DNA of 64,000 nucleotides from Hydrangea macrophylla (Eukaryota; Streptophyta; Magnoliopsida; Cornales; Hydrangeaceae), in contig CM066984.1 in assembly GCA_033977485.1 (NCBI GenBank), forward strand, positions 27,199,501 to 27,263,500, written 5' to 3'. The notes beneath the pieces are model-generated. The model had not been told where the DNA came from. It saw nothing but the letters and a program-made list of their open reading frames with translations, and did not search any database. Positions 54,624-64,000 of the stretch are shown here, piece by piece; positions within the stretch are counted from its first letter, which is position 1; the number at the start of each line of letters is the position of its first letter. The translations under genes and the position numbers were made by a program.

Positions 54624-56035
54624 GGGTAAATTGCAAATTACACCCCTGTAATTTAAGGGTTGTGACAGTTTGGTCTCTATAGTTTCAATTTTGGCAATTT
54701 ATACCCTATAATTTAAAAATTGTGCAAAATTCACCCAATTACAAAATAAGCAAGGGTACAATGGAAATATCACATTTTTTTTTACCCAAAATGACCCAGA
54801 AATGTAGTTCAGCGGGAGCATAAGCCTATACGAGGGAACGGGGGCAACGCCCCGATCTGATATATTTATTTATTTTTTGGGTAGAAATAGTATAATTCTG
54901 TGGTTTTTTTCACGGAAATTTTGTATTATAAGCTGATGATGCCTAAAATTGGTAAGAAAGGTTTTGACAGAGAAAGAGCTGAGAACAATTTGTATGTGGT
55001 TCGGTCCCGTTAACGAGGTAACCTACGTCCACGGTTGCGTCTGTGCGCTTCTCACTAGCAGATCACCAGCGAGCCTGGTGAGCCAACAAAGATGGGCGGC
55101 ACTACCAGTAATATCGGCCGGGTGTATGCGTACGGATGGTGAGTTCTCTGTTGAATGCTTGTAAGCTCAGAGAATTGATCTCGGATCCCCTTTGACAGGG
55201 TAGGTGGGCTCTTTTATAGATGCAAGAGTCCACCCTTACATGGTAAGTTAATAGGATTAGGAAGCCCAATCTGATTATAACTTGATTTGCATGATCTTAG
55301 GGGAGTTTCCTAAGTGGTTTAGGAAACTGTCATATCTCCTTTTGCAGAGTTGTAGTTAATTTAGGAAACTGCTAGATAGCTCGGGACCGAGCCGTACCTC
55401 CTGGAGAGTTGCTGCACCGCATTCCCGGGCTGTGCGAGCATCCCGAGCAGTGTCGTCTGTTGACCTCAGGGGTGGACCCCAAACTCCCATTCCAGATGGT
55501 CTGGGTCATTCTGCTGACGTGGCGGTCTAGCCTTCGCAGAATATTTCTGGACGTACCATAAGCTGAATTTTTAATTGATTTTTATCAATTTCACTTTGAT
55601 ATTTGTATGGCAGTGCGTGTCCAGCTTTAAGTGTATCAGATTGTTTAAAAGATTATAAGATGTTATCAGATTATTATAAGCTTTAAGGGTATCGAATTGT
55701 TTAAAAGATTACAAGTTGTTTATGGGATAAATTAGTTGGTACAAAAAACCATATAAAATTATACTATTTTTACCCAAAATAATTCGGTGGGGGCGCTATC
55801 CCAAAACCCCCATATAAGCTTCTGGTCTCATTGAACTACACTTCTGGGTCTATGGGCATATAGGGTCATTTTAGGCTGAAAATAATGTGATATTCCCATT
55901 GTGCCCTTGCTTATTTTGTAATTGGTGGATTTTGCACAATTTTCAAACTATAGAGTGCAAATTGCTAAAATTGAAACTATAGGGGCCAAATTGTCACAAT
56001 CCTTAAATTTCAGGGGTGTAATTTGTAATTTATCC
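54624..56035. mobile_element. Mutator-like element with long terminal inverted repeats
   Basis: Ends are GGGTAAATTGCAAATTACAC and, inverted, GGATAAATTACAAATTACAC. Inverted similarity continues for roughly 250 bp on each side (54624-54900 and 55760-56035). TAAATAAAT (9 bp) flanks both ends (54615-54623, 56036-56044), the size expected for Mutator, though the sequence is low complexity. The centre (54950-55560) is GC-richer, has a minus-strand CTATAAAAGAGCC and may be a captured promoter or LTR piece. No transposase. Confidence 0.8.
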
Positions 56036-56044
56036 TAAATAAAT

Positions 56045-57044
56045 ATACTTCGTGGGGGTTATAATAGCTTACCCTTTTTAAAATTGCATAGCATGTAATT
56101 ATGTGATCTTACCAGAAATTTCGCAAAGAAATCTAATGCGCATCATTATTATCTTTCTCTTTGCACAACATGATGGGAACTCTAATGATATATGGCAAAG
56201 AAATCTAATGCCATTTGCCCAACAATTCCGATTAGGCAGGAATAAATAGCTGCACAAGTATATGTGTATGGATAATTTTTTTGGCACATAAGAATCTCAA
56301 AAAAATAAGATATATAAATTTTATGTGTCTATCTCTCTTCTCTTTTGAGCCCACAGATACTGTGGAACCCATTAAGAGAGAGATGGACGCATTGTAATTT
56401 ATATATTTTATTTTTGTGAGATTCTTATAGGCCACATGAGTTGTACATATGTGTATATGGAAAGGGGAAATGAGGGGCACCAAATAAATTTTAATTATTT
56501 CTTGATTTATTTTTTGGTTGTGTTTTTCCAACGCTAATGTGTACAGGTAAATTATAATAATTTTTCACAAATTTTGTTTATAAGAAAAATTAAGACTCTG
56601 TTTGGTTCACGGATATCGTGAGGAAAAATAAAAAGGAAAAGGAAAGCTAGTTCTTTTTATCTTATAGATGAGATTAATATTTCATCTTGTCTTTCTTTTC
56701 TTTAAAGTAATTACCGTAGCAAAACTAACCAATCTAGGCGGGCCATCTTTCCCACTGCTCTCTCCATTCAACTTGCCCTCATAGAGTGAGTGCCTTCCTC
56801 CTAAAACACATATATGTACGTACATGTATGCATGCTTGTATTAAGGTGCTTATTTTTTTATTAATGAATAAAGTAAACTGCTATGATTTTCAAAATTTTA
56901 TCTTAAAATTATTTCTCAAATAATGTAGTAATGGGCTCGGATAAATAATTTCAAATTAAAATTTAACTAGTCTCACTATATCAGACCTGACACACATGTG
57001 AGAAGCATAAAAATTTAAGATATATAGTATTACTCGAAGGAATC
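56045..57044. other. AT-rich spacer, nothing recognised
   Basis: About 1 kb without a supported gene, repeat unit or element end. Short ORFs at 56099-56531 (minus) have no recognisable domain. Confidence 0.6.
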
Positions 57045-57300
57045 CAGTTACACAAAGTGAAGTAGTTGAAAGTTTATACAAAAAGAGAAGAAGAAGACGA
57101 AGTAGGAAAGTTGTATTGAAGTTAATAATACAAGTGGGATGGTTTGTACATGTTCCGTAGTCTTGGGTTGTATGTCTTTAAATGGACTTTCAACTTGCCC
57201 AAGGACAATTACTGTATGGAATCCAAAATGTAAACTTCACATCCGGATGCATGTATGTATCACTAACTTACAAAAGCTCCTTCATTACAAAGAAGACTTA
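57045..57300 (+). repeat. direct repeat flanking the viral segment, left copy
   Basis: CAGTTACACAAAGTGAAGTA through CATTACAAAGAAGACTTA is repeated at 59335-59589 with roughly ten differences. In the right copy the repeat is continuous with the viral protease frame (ending KKRRRRRSRK), so the repeated DNA is itself partly viral. Confidence 0.9.
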
Positions 57301-57429
57301 GTCTTTATACATTAATGGATGTGTAGAGGGTTTATTTTAGAACTAAAAGTGAAAAAATAGGTAAAAAAACAAGATTCCCAATAATAAATATTGTCAGCAA
57401 TGTTGTGACAAAATTTTAAGAGAAAATCT

Positions 57430-57822
57430 AAAGATAGGATGTTCAACTTCATCCTATAGAAAAAAGAAAGGATTTAAGAAATGAAAGTTCAAATGGAAAC
57501 TATGGAATAAAAATAAAAAAAAAAATTCAAAAAGAAAAAATATGTTCATAAGAAAAAGCAAAAAAATACAGGTGCTTTCAAAAAGAAACCTTGTAGGTGC
57601 TTCATATGTAATGAAGAAGATCATTATGCACTTGACTGCCCTAAAAAAGGGAAAAGTGCAAAGAAAATGATCAAAGTTCTTGAAGAACAAGAATTTGAAG
57701 TACTCTTCGGAGAAGAAATTTTAGATAAAGAAGAAATTATTTATGAAATTTCTAGCGAAGACTACAGTTCTTCAGATGAAGAAATTAATGAATATATCTT
57801 CATGATGCAAGATAACATTTAA
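57430..57822 (+). pseudogene. endogenous caulimovirid: coat protein C-terminus with zinc knuckle
   Basis: A Lys-rich stretch (57480-57590) precedes CRCFICNEEDHYALDC (57592-57639), a C-x2-C-x4-H-x4-C knuckle, and an acidic Glu/Asp tail ending at TAA 57820-57822. This basic region, knuckle and acidic tail is the layout of caulimovirid coat proteins, which package pregenomic RNA. The N-terminal coat region is absent or too decayed to see. A gypsy gag is an alternative, but the movement-protein-like sequence downstream argues for a virus. Confidence 0.75.
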
Positions 57823-57874
57823 GAAGTTCCACAAGAAGAATTAGAAAATATTCGCCTTAAAGATGACGTAGGAG

Positions 57875-58380
57875 ATCGAGGAAGCCACTCTCACTGAATC
57901 TGAATTAGCAGGATTTGAAAAACTTCAAACTCTTGCTGTACCAGAAATTTACAAAATTTCTCGATTTAATTTTTTCTCAGCATGAGTGTTTGAACAACAT
58001 AGTGGAAATACAAAAGCTCAATTTTCTAGCGAAGGAAAAATTGATATTCTACTTTTTGATAAAAGAAAAGTTGCTAGATGGAAGGCAAAATATCCTCATA
58101 TCCAATATATTCATATTGGTGTTATTCAAGTTACCATTACTGCTTTATTTAGGCAAGGGATAGACACACCAATTTTAGCAGTAATTTCTTACAAAAGATT
58201 TTCGGACCCAATGAAAGCAAATCATTGGAGGAACTCAGTCTAATATGGCTAATGGAGTAATTTGGTTTAACATCAGATCAAATTTCTTTATTTCAGTAAA
58301 TGACCTAATATTAAAGACACAGTTAGAATAAGGATTAAAACTAAAGGAATTGCTATGAAAGCAAATTCCCATGACTTGTT
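57875..58380 (+). pseudogene. endogenous caulimovirid: movement protein remnant
   Basis: The frame starting at 57875 has one TGA at 57983-57985 and then reads KVARWKAKYPHIQYIHIGVI and ITALFRQGIDTPILAVISY (58065-58190), typical of the 30K-type movement proteins that open plasmodesmata. After TAA near 58241 the similarity continues in shifted frames (GVIWFNIRSNFF, then VRIRIKTKGIAMKANSHDL at 58315-58375). At least one stop and one or two frameshifts. A 165-aa ORF (58427-58924) that follows may hold its C-terminal extension. Confidence 0.75.
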
Positions 58381-58426
58381 AATAAAATGAAAAACAATCC
58401 ATGAATTAACAAGGTTTACCGAAACT

Positions 58427-58880
58427 ATGGTCAAACAAACAGAAAATAAATTAGTAAAATTTTTTGAACCTAGACCCTTAGACACAGTTATTCAACCCAG
58501 ATTAATTAACTGGAGTGATCTAGAAATTCCTAGACAATGGTTAATTTCAGATCTCGTAAGAGAAGAAAATAGGGAAAATACAACTCTTATGATGTATCTA
58601 CAAAATTTAGGAAAAAACTCGTATATTCAAAATCAAATAAAAACAACTTCTACCTCCATCTTTGAAAGAGATTTTTGTAACAAGCAGCTAGAAAAAGGAG
58701 AATCCAGTAGACAAAACAGTATTGGATTCAAAAATGTTCAAGTTCCAATTTTACCTGGAACAATATTTCAAAAAGATAAAAAAAATATATATATACTTCT
58801 ATTTATCTTCTTCAAACTAAAAATTTATCATTTTTTTCTCCTAGTCATGGAAAAAAGAGATATACGTATGTTTAGGGAAC
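58427..58880 (+). pseudogene. endogenous caulimovirid: region between movement protein and protease
   Basis: A plus-strand frame with FFEPRPLDTVIQPRLINWSD and WLISDLVREENRENTTLMMY, then a decayed, AT-rich end. It lies between movement protein and protease in the viral order and is probably the C-terminus of the movement polyprotein and the start of the next ORF. No motif I can name. Confidence 0.5.
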
Positions 58881-59334
58881 ATTTAATTTTGCAGGTTATA
58901 AACCATATAACCTTTGTGTTCTAATAGACACATGAGTTACTATTAGTTCTTGTAAATAGAATGCAATTCTTAGGAAAATTGGAATTTAATGAAACACCAT
59001 ATCCTTGTCACATGAATTGATGGTGATCACACCTCAATTCAGTCTAAAGCTAAAGATGTAGCAGTCTGGTTAGGTGAAAATAAATTCATCATACATAAAA
59101 TCTTGTGTTTTCCTTATATGCATGGTGATTTCCTTTTAGGAAATAATTTTATTTATAAATATTTACCTATGCATATCTATGACAAAGGTATTGCTTTGAG
59201 TATTAAAAATACTTTGATTCAGATACCTTTACTTGAACAATATAAATATATGTGTGATACAGAGTTTGCGCCCGTTCCACGTGGTGAAATGACATCCATC
59301 ATCAAAACCATTGATGAATCACATTGGATTTACA
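58881..59334 (+). pseudogene. endogenous caulimovirid: aspartic protease remnant
   Basis: The active site reads NLCVLIDT followed by TGA 58933-58935 and VTIS, so the catalytic D-T is present and the next residue is now a stop. Downstream, FLLGNNFIYKYLPMHIYDKG and ALSI (59130-59200) match the C-terminal protease loop. RT and RNase H, which should follow, are missing: the frame runs into the flanking direct repeat instead. Confidence 0.72.
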
Positions 59335-59589
59335 CAGTTACACAAAGTGAAGTAGTTGAAAGTTTATACAAAAAGAGAAGAAGAAGACGAAGTAGGAAAG
59401 TTGTATGAAGTTAATAATATAAGTGGGATGGTTTGTACATGTTCCATAGTCTTGGGTAGTATGTCTTTAAATAGAGTTTCAACTTGACCGAGGATAATTA
59501 CTGTATGAAATCCAAAATGTAAATTTCACATCCGGATGCATGTATGTATCACTAACTTACAAAATATCCTTTATTACAAACAAGACTTA
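59335..59589 (+). repeat. direct repeat flanking the viral segment, right copy
   Basis: Second copy of 57045-57300, starting 2290 bp later. It ends at TTA 59587-59589, where the Harbinger element begins. Confidence 0.9.
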
Positions 59590-59866
59590 TGGTCCGTTTG
59601 ATAAAACTAAAAATTAAGTGCTGAAAATTAAGTGCTGAATTTTAAGTGCTGAAAACTTTAAACTGCTGAATTTGCAGTAATGCAAATAATGTTTTAAGTG
59701 CTGAAAATTAAGTGCTGAATATAATTAGACTGTTTGATAATACTAAAATGAAAACACTGAAAACTTAAAAGATTACAATTTTATCCCTGATTGCTCACCA
59801 TTTATTTCGATAGCATGCAAAAAACAAATAAGCATGTTTCCATTGACAATAAAATTCAAAATATGC

Positions 59867-61292
59867 TCAACTTTGATTGCTTAACAATGCATTTGCAATT
59901 TGTTCGCGCAAATTGATCATTAACTCTTGATCTAATTGACTCCTTCCACCTAAATCTCTTGCTTCATTTGCATTTGCATCACTTTGAAGATCTTCCAGGG
60001 GAACATTTTCATCTTGGTACTGCTCGAACAGTGAGTCACCAAGTGCAGTCTTCCTAATATAGTTATGAATCGCTACACAAGCAATGCCGATATTTCTTTG
60101 GACAGAAAAGGGATACGATGCCATCTTCGTTAAGATTGAAAAACGAGCTTTTAGAACACCAAATGTTCATTCAATCACATTTCTTAACCTAGCATGTGCA
60201 AGTTTAAACATTTCTTCCTTTGTCCTTGGACGACCACTTTGTCTGAAATCCGACAACCAATATCGTACATTACGATAAGGTGCCATAAAACTGCGAGTAT
60301 GGGTGTATGCAGCATCACATAGGTAATATTTACCTGCATTAGTCATAAAAAAATAAAAAATGTAACAAAATATCGATGTACTTAAAATCATTAAAAAAAT
60401 TAAATAAATAAGCATTTTCTTGCCAGGTGGAGGAAATGGAAAGTTATTTGATGGATCACGCATAGTCTCTGTTAACACTCTAGAGTCATGTGCCACGCCT
60501 TCCCATCCAGCCCATATAAATGTGAAAACCATATCAAAATCACAAATACCAAGCACATTTTGGTAGCATTCACCTCTTCCTCTACCTCGATAAGGTACTT
60601 GCTTATCGGATGGTATAACAGCACGAATCAAAGTACCATCTAGTGCTCCCACTGCACCCTTTTTTTTTATTGATTTTAAAAAAAAATTAATCAAATTATT
60701 GTATAAAACATTGGTAAAATTAATAAATTTACAAACAATTTCAATTGCTACCTGAAATATAGCTCTGAGACGCCGATACTGGTTAATCTGAGTAGGATTA
60801 TAATTAAACGACATGGGCACAATTATTTCTTTCGAAAAATATAGCACTACTTGTAGTATTTCATGAAAATACCTGTGAATTGTTTGGGTTGAATGGTTGA
60901 ATCGCCGTTTAACTAAGCGATGCCTAGTATTATGACTAATAGTCATGATAAATATCGCCATCTTCTCCTCTACGGATATATAACGGTTGTCTTGCAACCA
61001 CCCTTTTAGCTCAAAAATGATTGCACAGGTTCAAGAATACATCTTTTTTCATCCTTAGTATCTCTTCACAATGTGCCTCGTTCCCTTCAAGTAATTCATC
61101 CACATAGGCAGCTCCACTTAAGGAAGAATTAGTATCTGGTCTTCTTCCTTTACGTCTCATCTTCAATCTCTTTATTATTAGAATTACTGCAATTTTCTTT
61201 AATGCCATTTTCCTCAATGTCGTATTGTTTTCCATTCCGGGCATGCTGGTGATATCATGAATATTCCAAAATATGTCAAAAAAAAAAAACAA
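59867..61292 (-). pseudogene. PIF/Harbinger transposase (DDE superfamily)
   Basis: Cuts and joins the element ends. The minus-strand gene has exon 1 from about 61235 (MPGMENNTTLRKMALKK) to 60752, a GT-AG intron 60751-60659, exon 2 60658-60424, a GC-AG intron 60423-60334 and exon 3 60333-59867. Motifs: helix-turn-helix-like RFNHSTQTIHRYFHEIL, first Asp in GAVGALDGTLIRA, second Asp in GVAHDSRVL, and the Glu in LRNVIE followed by TGA 60167-60169 and TFGVLKARF. One extra T near 61010 shifts the frame between LNLCNHF and the WLQDNRYISVEEK block. The N-terminus could be either in-frame Met. Recently decayed copy. Confidence 0.88.
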
Positions 61293-61446
61293 CGCAAGTA
61301 TGCAAAGAGACTAAACCAATAATGATATTATTTGTAAAATGCGAATCTTTTAAGGAGACTAAAACAAGAATAACAAAAATTGCAAAGTTTGGAAAAATAA
61401 AACCTAGGATAACTATAGACCTAAAACTTAAAGAAACCCTAGTTTT

Positions 61447-61722
61447 TTAACATTCATTTGTATCCCACAAATTTTTCAGTTGTGCCTTGTTAACTTTAAC
61501 ATTTTTTTTCTCAAGAAATAGCCTTTCGATATTTTGCCAAGACTCCTTCTTTAAACTACCACCGTTTTTCCCTTTGTTGCTTACTTCTTCAATGCACAAG
61601 ATTAGATAAAATTTCACCAACTCTGGATTCATCCAATTAGCTTTACTCGCATTTTCACTAGCCATCCTACGCATATTAGGCATATATATAAATACATAAC
61701 AATTTATAAAACCATATTTCAC
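61447..61722 (-). pseudogene. SANT/Myb-like DNA-binding protein of the Harbinger element
   Basis: A minus-strand ORF with ANWMNPELVKFYLILCIEEV, GGSLKKESWQNIERLF and KAQLKNLWDTNEC. This is the start of the Myb/SANT-like (Myb_DNA-bind_3) domain of the second PIF/Harbinger protein, which helps the transposase bind the ends and enter the nucleus. It stops after LWDTNEC, so it is truncated or continues in a lost exon. The likely start is MASENASKANW at about 61666. Confidence 0.78.
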
Positions 61723-61740
61723 TTCTTATCTATTTTATTT

Positions 61741-62906
61741 TTTATTTCTACCATAATCGAATTAGAATTTAATTTTGCAAGCATAACATTACTCTAATGC
61801 CAAAGTACCCTAGGACATATATAACAAAGAACACCAATTGTATAGTAAATCCCAACTGAATAAAAGTTTTCTCAATTTGAAACCAAGTATTGAATGACTT
61901 AGAGGGTGTTTGAAAACCTCTTTAAATGGGTTTTTTGGAAGGAGAAGCCCATTTTAAAAAAGTGAATTACGTTTGGTGAGGTTTGTGAATGGACTTCTTA
62001 ACAAGAAGTGTATCTCCAGAAAGCCCATTTTGAGAAGTCAAAAATCCTGACTTCTCAAAACTGTGATTATGCACTTCTCCATAAGTCAGGAACATTTTTA
62101 ACACAATTACTTTTTTATCCCTTATTTTTAAAATTAATTCCACATTTACTTTAAATTCTAAATATACCTCTCGACTTTAACCCAACAACAATAGCCAACT
62201 AGTACACCAATTGATATATATATATATATATATTGACAAATTGATATCTTTAGCTAAGTAGGATTGTTAACATTTCCAATCCTTCTAAAATTCAAGTTAC
62301 TCTCTATATTAAAAAAAAAAAAGTGCTTTGAATCATCTTCCAAAAAGTAGTCTAGAGTAACTAGTTACTAGTAATATCAACTTTATATCAATATTTCCTC
62401 TGCTGCAGATATGAATATTTTAAATTTGTTTCAGTTAACAACTTTGTACCATGCTGGATGTTCCCTTTGGTTCTTTTAATTTTGTTTTGATTTTAGTATT
62501 GTGCTTTAAGGCTAAGTTTTCTCAGATATTTATGGCTTCTAAGATTTGCATTTCGATAGGATTCTAATGTATTTTGGGTGGTCTTGGGGCTGTATCTTCT
62601 GATGCTTAAATATGATACTGATTGTCCATTTGTTGATTGGTGAAAATAATTGGAAGTTTGAGTTTCACATGAGTGTAGTTGTGATTAGTTATTGAGGAGT
62701 TGAGAAATTAGTATTGCAATGTAGCTTATCATTTCTCTTCTTGAATTTAAATTTTGCTGGAATTTGTTTGAGCAGAAAGATGATGTGCCTTACTTTGGCT
62801 TCATAGTGTGTCATGTGGCAAACAGAATCAAAGGGGGGAAGTTTACTCTTAATGGGATAGAGCACACTTTGGCCATTAACAATCCTCCAAATAGCTTCCA
62901 ACAATT
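61741..62906. other. spacer with a possible transposon terminus
   Basis: No gene supported. GAGGGTGTTTGAAAACCTC at about 61903 and the GAGAAGCCCA...CTTCTC-rich stretch to 62090 look like one end of a DNA transposon, but the other end was not found. A (TA)n microsatellite lies at 62214-62232. Confidence 0.4.
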
Positions 62907-62915
62907 TTGTTAGAA

Positions 62916-63095
62916 GAATACATTTTTGTTCACTCCAAAATTGCTCACCCAACTCTCTCATTGGTTAATGCAGTGGAACCTAGGATTAAACAAGAATTAA
63001 TTAATGGTAAAAAGTCATGGGTCTCACTGCATTGGCCGATGGGAGAGTTGGATGAGCAATGGGTGAGCAATTTTGGGGTGAGCAAAACTGCACTC
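62916..63095. mobile_element. Mutator-type MITE, 180 bp
   Basis: Inverted ends GAATACATTTTTGTTCACTC and GAGTGCAGTTTTGCTCACCC extend through CCAAAATTGCTCACCC and more loosely to the centre. Perfect 9-bp duplication TTGTTAGAA at 62907-62915 and 63096-63104. It forms a nearly complete foldback. Confidence 0.88.
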
Positions 63096-63104
63096 TTGTT
63101 AGAA

Positions 63105-64000
63105 ATACTAAGCCCATGCAATTTGGGTATTTCAAATGCTTTAGTTTTGGGTCCAAAGGTGTCTACTAGCATGTTTTAGTTTTGGGTCCAAAGGTGTCTA
63201 CAGCTTTACAAGCATTAGCAACCTAAAAATTCATTACATCCTTAATCACAACAAATGCAACTTTACAAGCATTAGCAACCTAACAATTCAGTGTATCAAT
63301 ACTCACAACAGATGCAACTATACAAGCATCATAGCCACTTTCTTCAGTGAATCATCGAAGAGTTTCTGCATTGTTAGCCCATTAGAATGTGCAAACAATC
63401 CATCTACGATTTCAACCCAAGTTAACACCAAGCAATCCAAATCCAAAAAAAAATTATTTCCTCTCAGACTTACTATCAAACACCTCTAATGCATTAACCA
63501 ACAATACCATTCCAGAGACCTTCTTTATGGTCCAAAAACCCAAAATCCATTCAACTAAGAAAATTGGATAAAAAAAAAATAAATCAACTAAGCAAAGAAA
63601 GCAAATCAATCAAAGAATGCAAAATCCATAGCATGACTCTGTTTTTACATTCCAAAATATATCATCGTCAAATCAATGCAAAGAATGCAAAGAGTTGAAA
63701 GTTTTCACAAAAAAGAAAAAATTATCACAGATTGTGTTCTTATGGAGATCAAAGTTATCACAGAAAAGAAAAAGGATTAACAAAATGAGGAATCCTCACC
63801 GGATTTGTGCGAAGATGCTGATTTTGACGATTCCAAGTCCCACCGCCGTTCTCTTCTCTCCCCCTTATTTTTCCTCTTGTTTCTGACTGGTTCACAGAGC
63901 GTTGTGTATATCTTCTATACAATAGAGAAACATAAGTGAACAATTCATAGAACATTTTAGGGCATTTTTGTCAGAAGTCAAAAAATTTTAAAATGGAAAA
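63105..64000. other. spacer with short tandem duplications, no gene supported
   Basis: AGTTTTGGGTCCAAAGGTGT occurs twice (63141-63200), and a unit of about 60 bp around TTTACAAGCATTAGCAACCT occurs about two and a half times (63203-63335). A 65-aa minus ORF at 63758-63955 lies in a GC-richer stretch and might be an exon of a gene continuing outside, but nothing supports it. Confidence 0.5.

Larger units (their letters stand above)
59590..61740 (-). mobile_element. PIF/Harbinger element, right end not found
   Basis: Left end TGGTCCGTTTGATAAAACT follows TTA, the usual three-base target of this superfamily. Five AAGTGCTGAA subterminal repeats lie at 59617-59720. It contains a transposase (59867-61292) and a SANT/Myb-like ORF (61447-61722), the two-gene set of PIF/Harbinger. 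I could not find the inverted partner of the left terminus, so the right limit is set just beyond the second ORF. Confidence 0.8.

Noticed and set aside
61903..62100. Start of an hAT or Harbinger MITE (GAGGGTGTTTG)
   Set aside because: No matching inverted end or target duplication was found.
63758..63955. 65-aa minus ORF as a host first exon
   Set aside because: Slightly GC-richer and near the window edge, but no motif, promoter or splice evidence is convincing.

Overview
This is a plant nuclear window, most likely from an angiosperm (probably a eudicot). Evidence: Ty1/copia and Ty3/gypsy retrotransposons primed by initiator-Met tRNA, Tat/Ogre-type gypsy elements with a tRNA-3'-end primer site of the TGGCGACTC type, Stowaway, Tourist, hAT-like and Mutator-like elements, a plant PIF/Harbinger transposon, GT-AG introns and a fossil caulimovirid. 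I see no host gene that I can support, and no rRNA, tRNA or CRISPR. The species cannot be named from this sequence. Coordinates of element ends were read by eye.

Layout. 1-1486: 3' part of a decayed copia element (Copia-A, minus). 1487-2179: non-coding DNA rich in CAATCGATTG-like palindromes. 2180-3956: decayed copia pol (Copia-B, plus). 3957-7203 and 17607-20034: one decayed gypsy element (Gypsy-A, minus), split by a 10.4-kb insertion at 7204-17606 that has a 5-bp target duplication (GAATC). The insertion is a non-autonomous LTR element (LARD-like) with large LTRs. Its 3' LTR was itself hit by a Stowaway MITE, a Tourist-like MITE and a very young non-autonomous LTR retrotransposon (9336-12456, two 1438-bp LTRs with about four differences, TSD ACACC).

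20035-32955: Tat-1, a gag-only Tat/Ogre-type element with a 4.2-kb LTR and four tandem-repeat arrays. Its 3' LTR is cut by Tat-2 (32956-53900). Tat-2 carries gag, protease, G-patch, RT, RNase H, a second RNase H and a truncated integrase in a single reading frame broken only by stop codons. Downstream, in antisense, lie two more genes: a one-exon DUF7745-like gene (43668-44762) and a six-exon plant mobile domain (PMD) gene with an RGG-like tail (45402-48073). Two tandem arrays, an hAT-like element and a chimeric 3' LTR follow. GC-rich palindromic units built on GGCACTC...GAGTGCC lie upstream of the LTR promoter and upstream of both antisense genes. This sense/antisense cassette with a shared promoter-like module is the most interesting system in the window.

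53901-64000: an inverted LTR fragment, a Mutator-like element with long terminal inverted repeats and a 9-bp TSD (54624-56035), a fossil caulimovirid segment (57045-59589) flanked by 255-bp direct repeats, a PIF/Harbinger element with transposase and SANT/Myb-like genes (59590 to about 61740), and a 180-bp Mutator-type MITE (62916-63095). Nearly all coding remnants here carry stops, frameshifts or truncations, so the region is a nested repeat graveyard with a few young layers.
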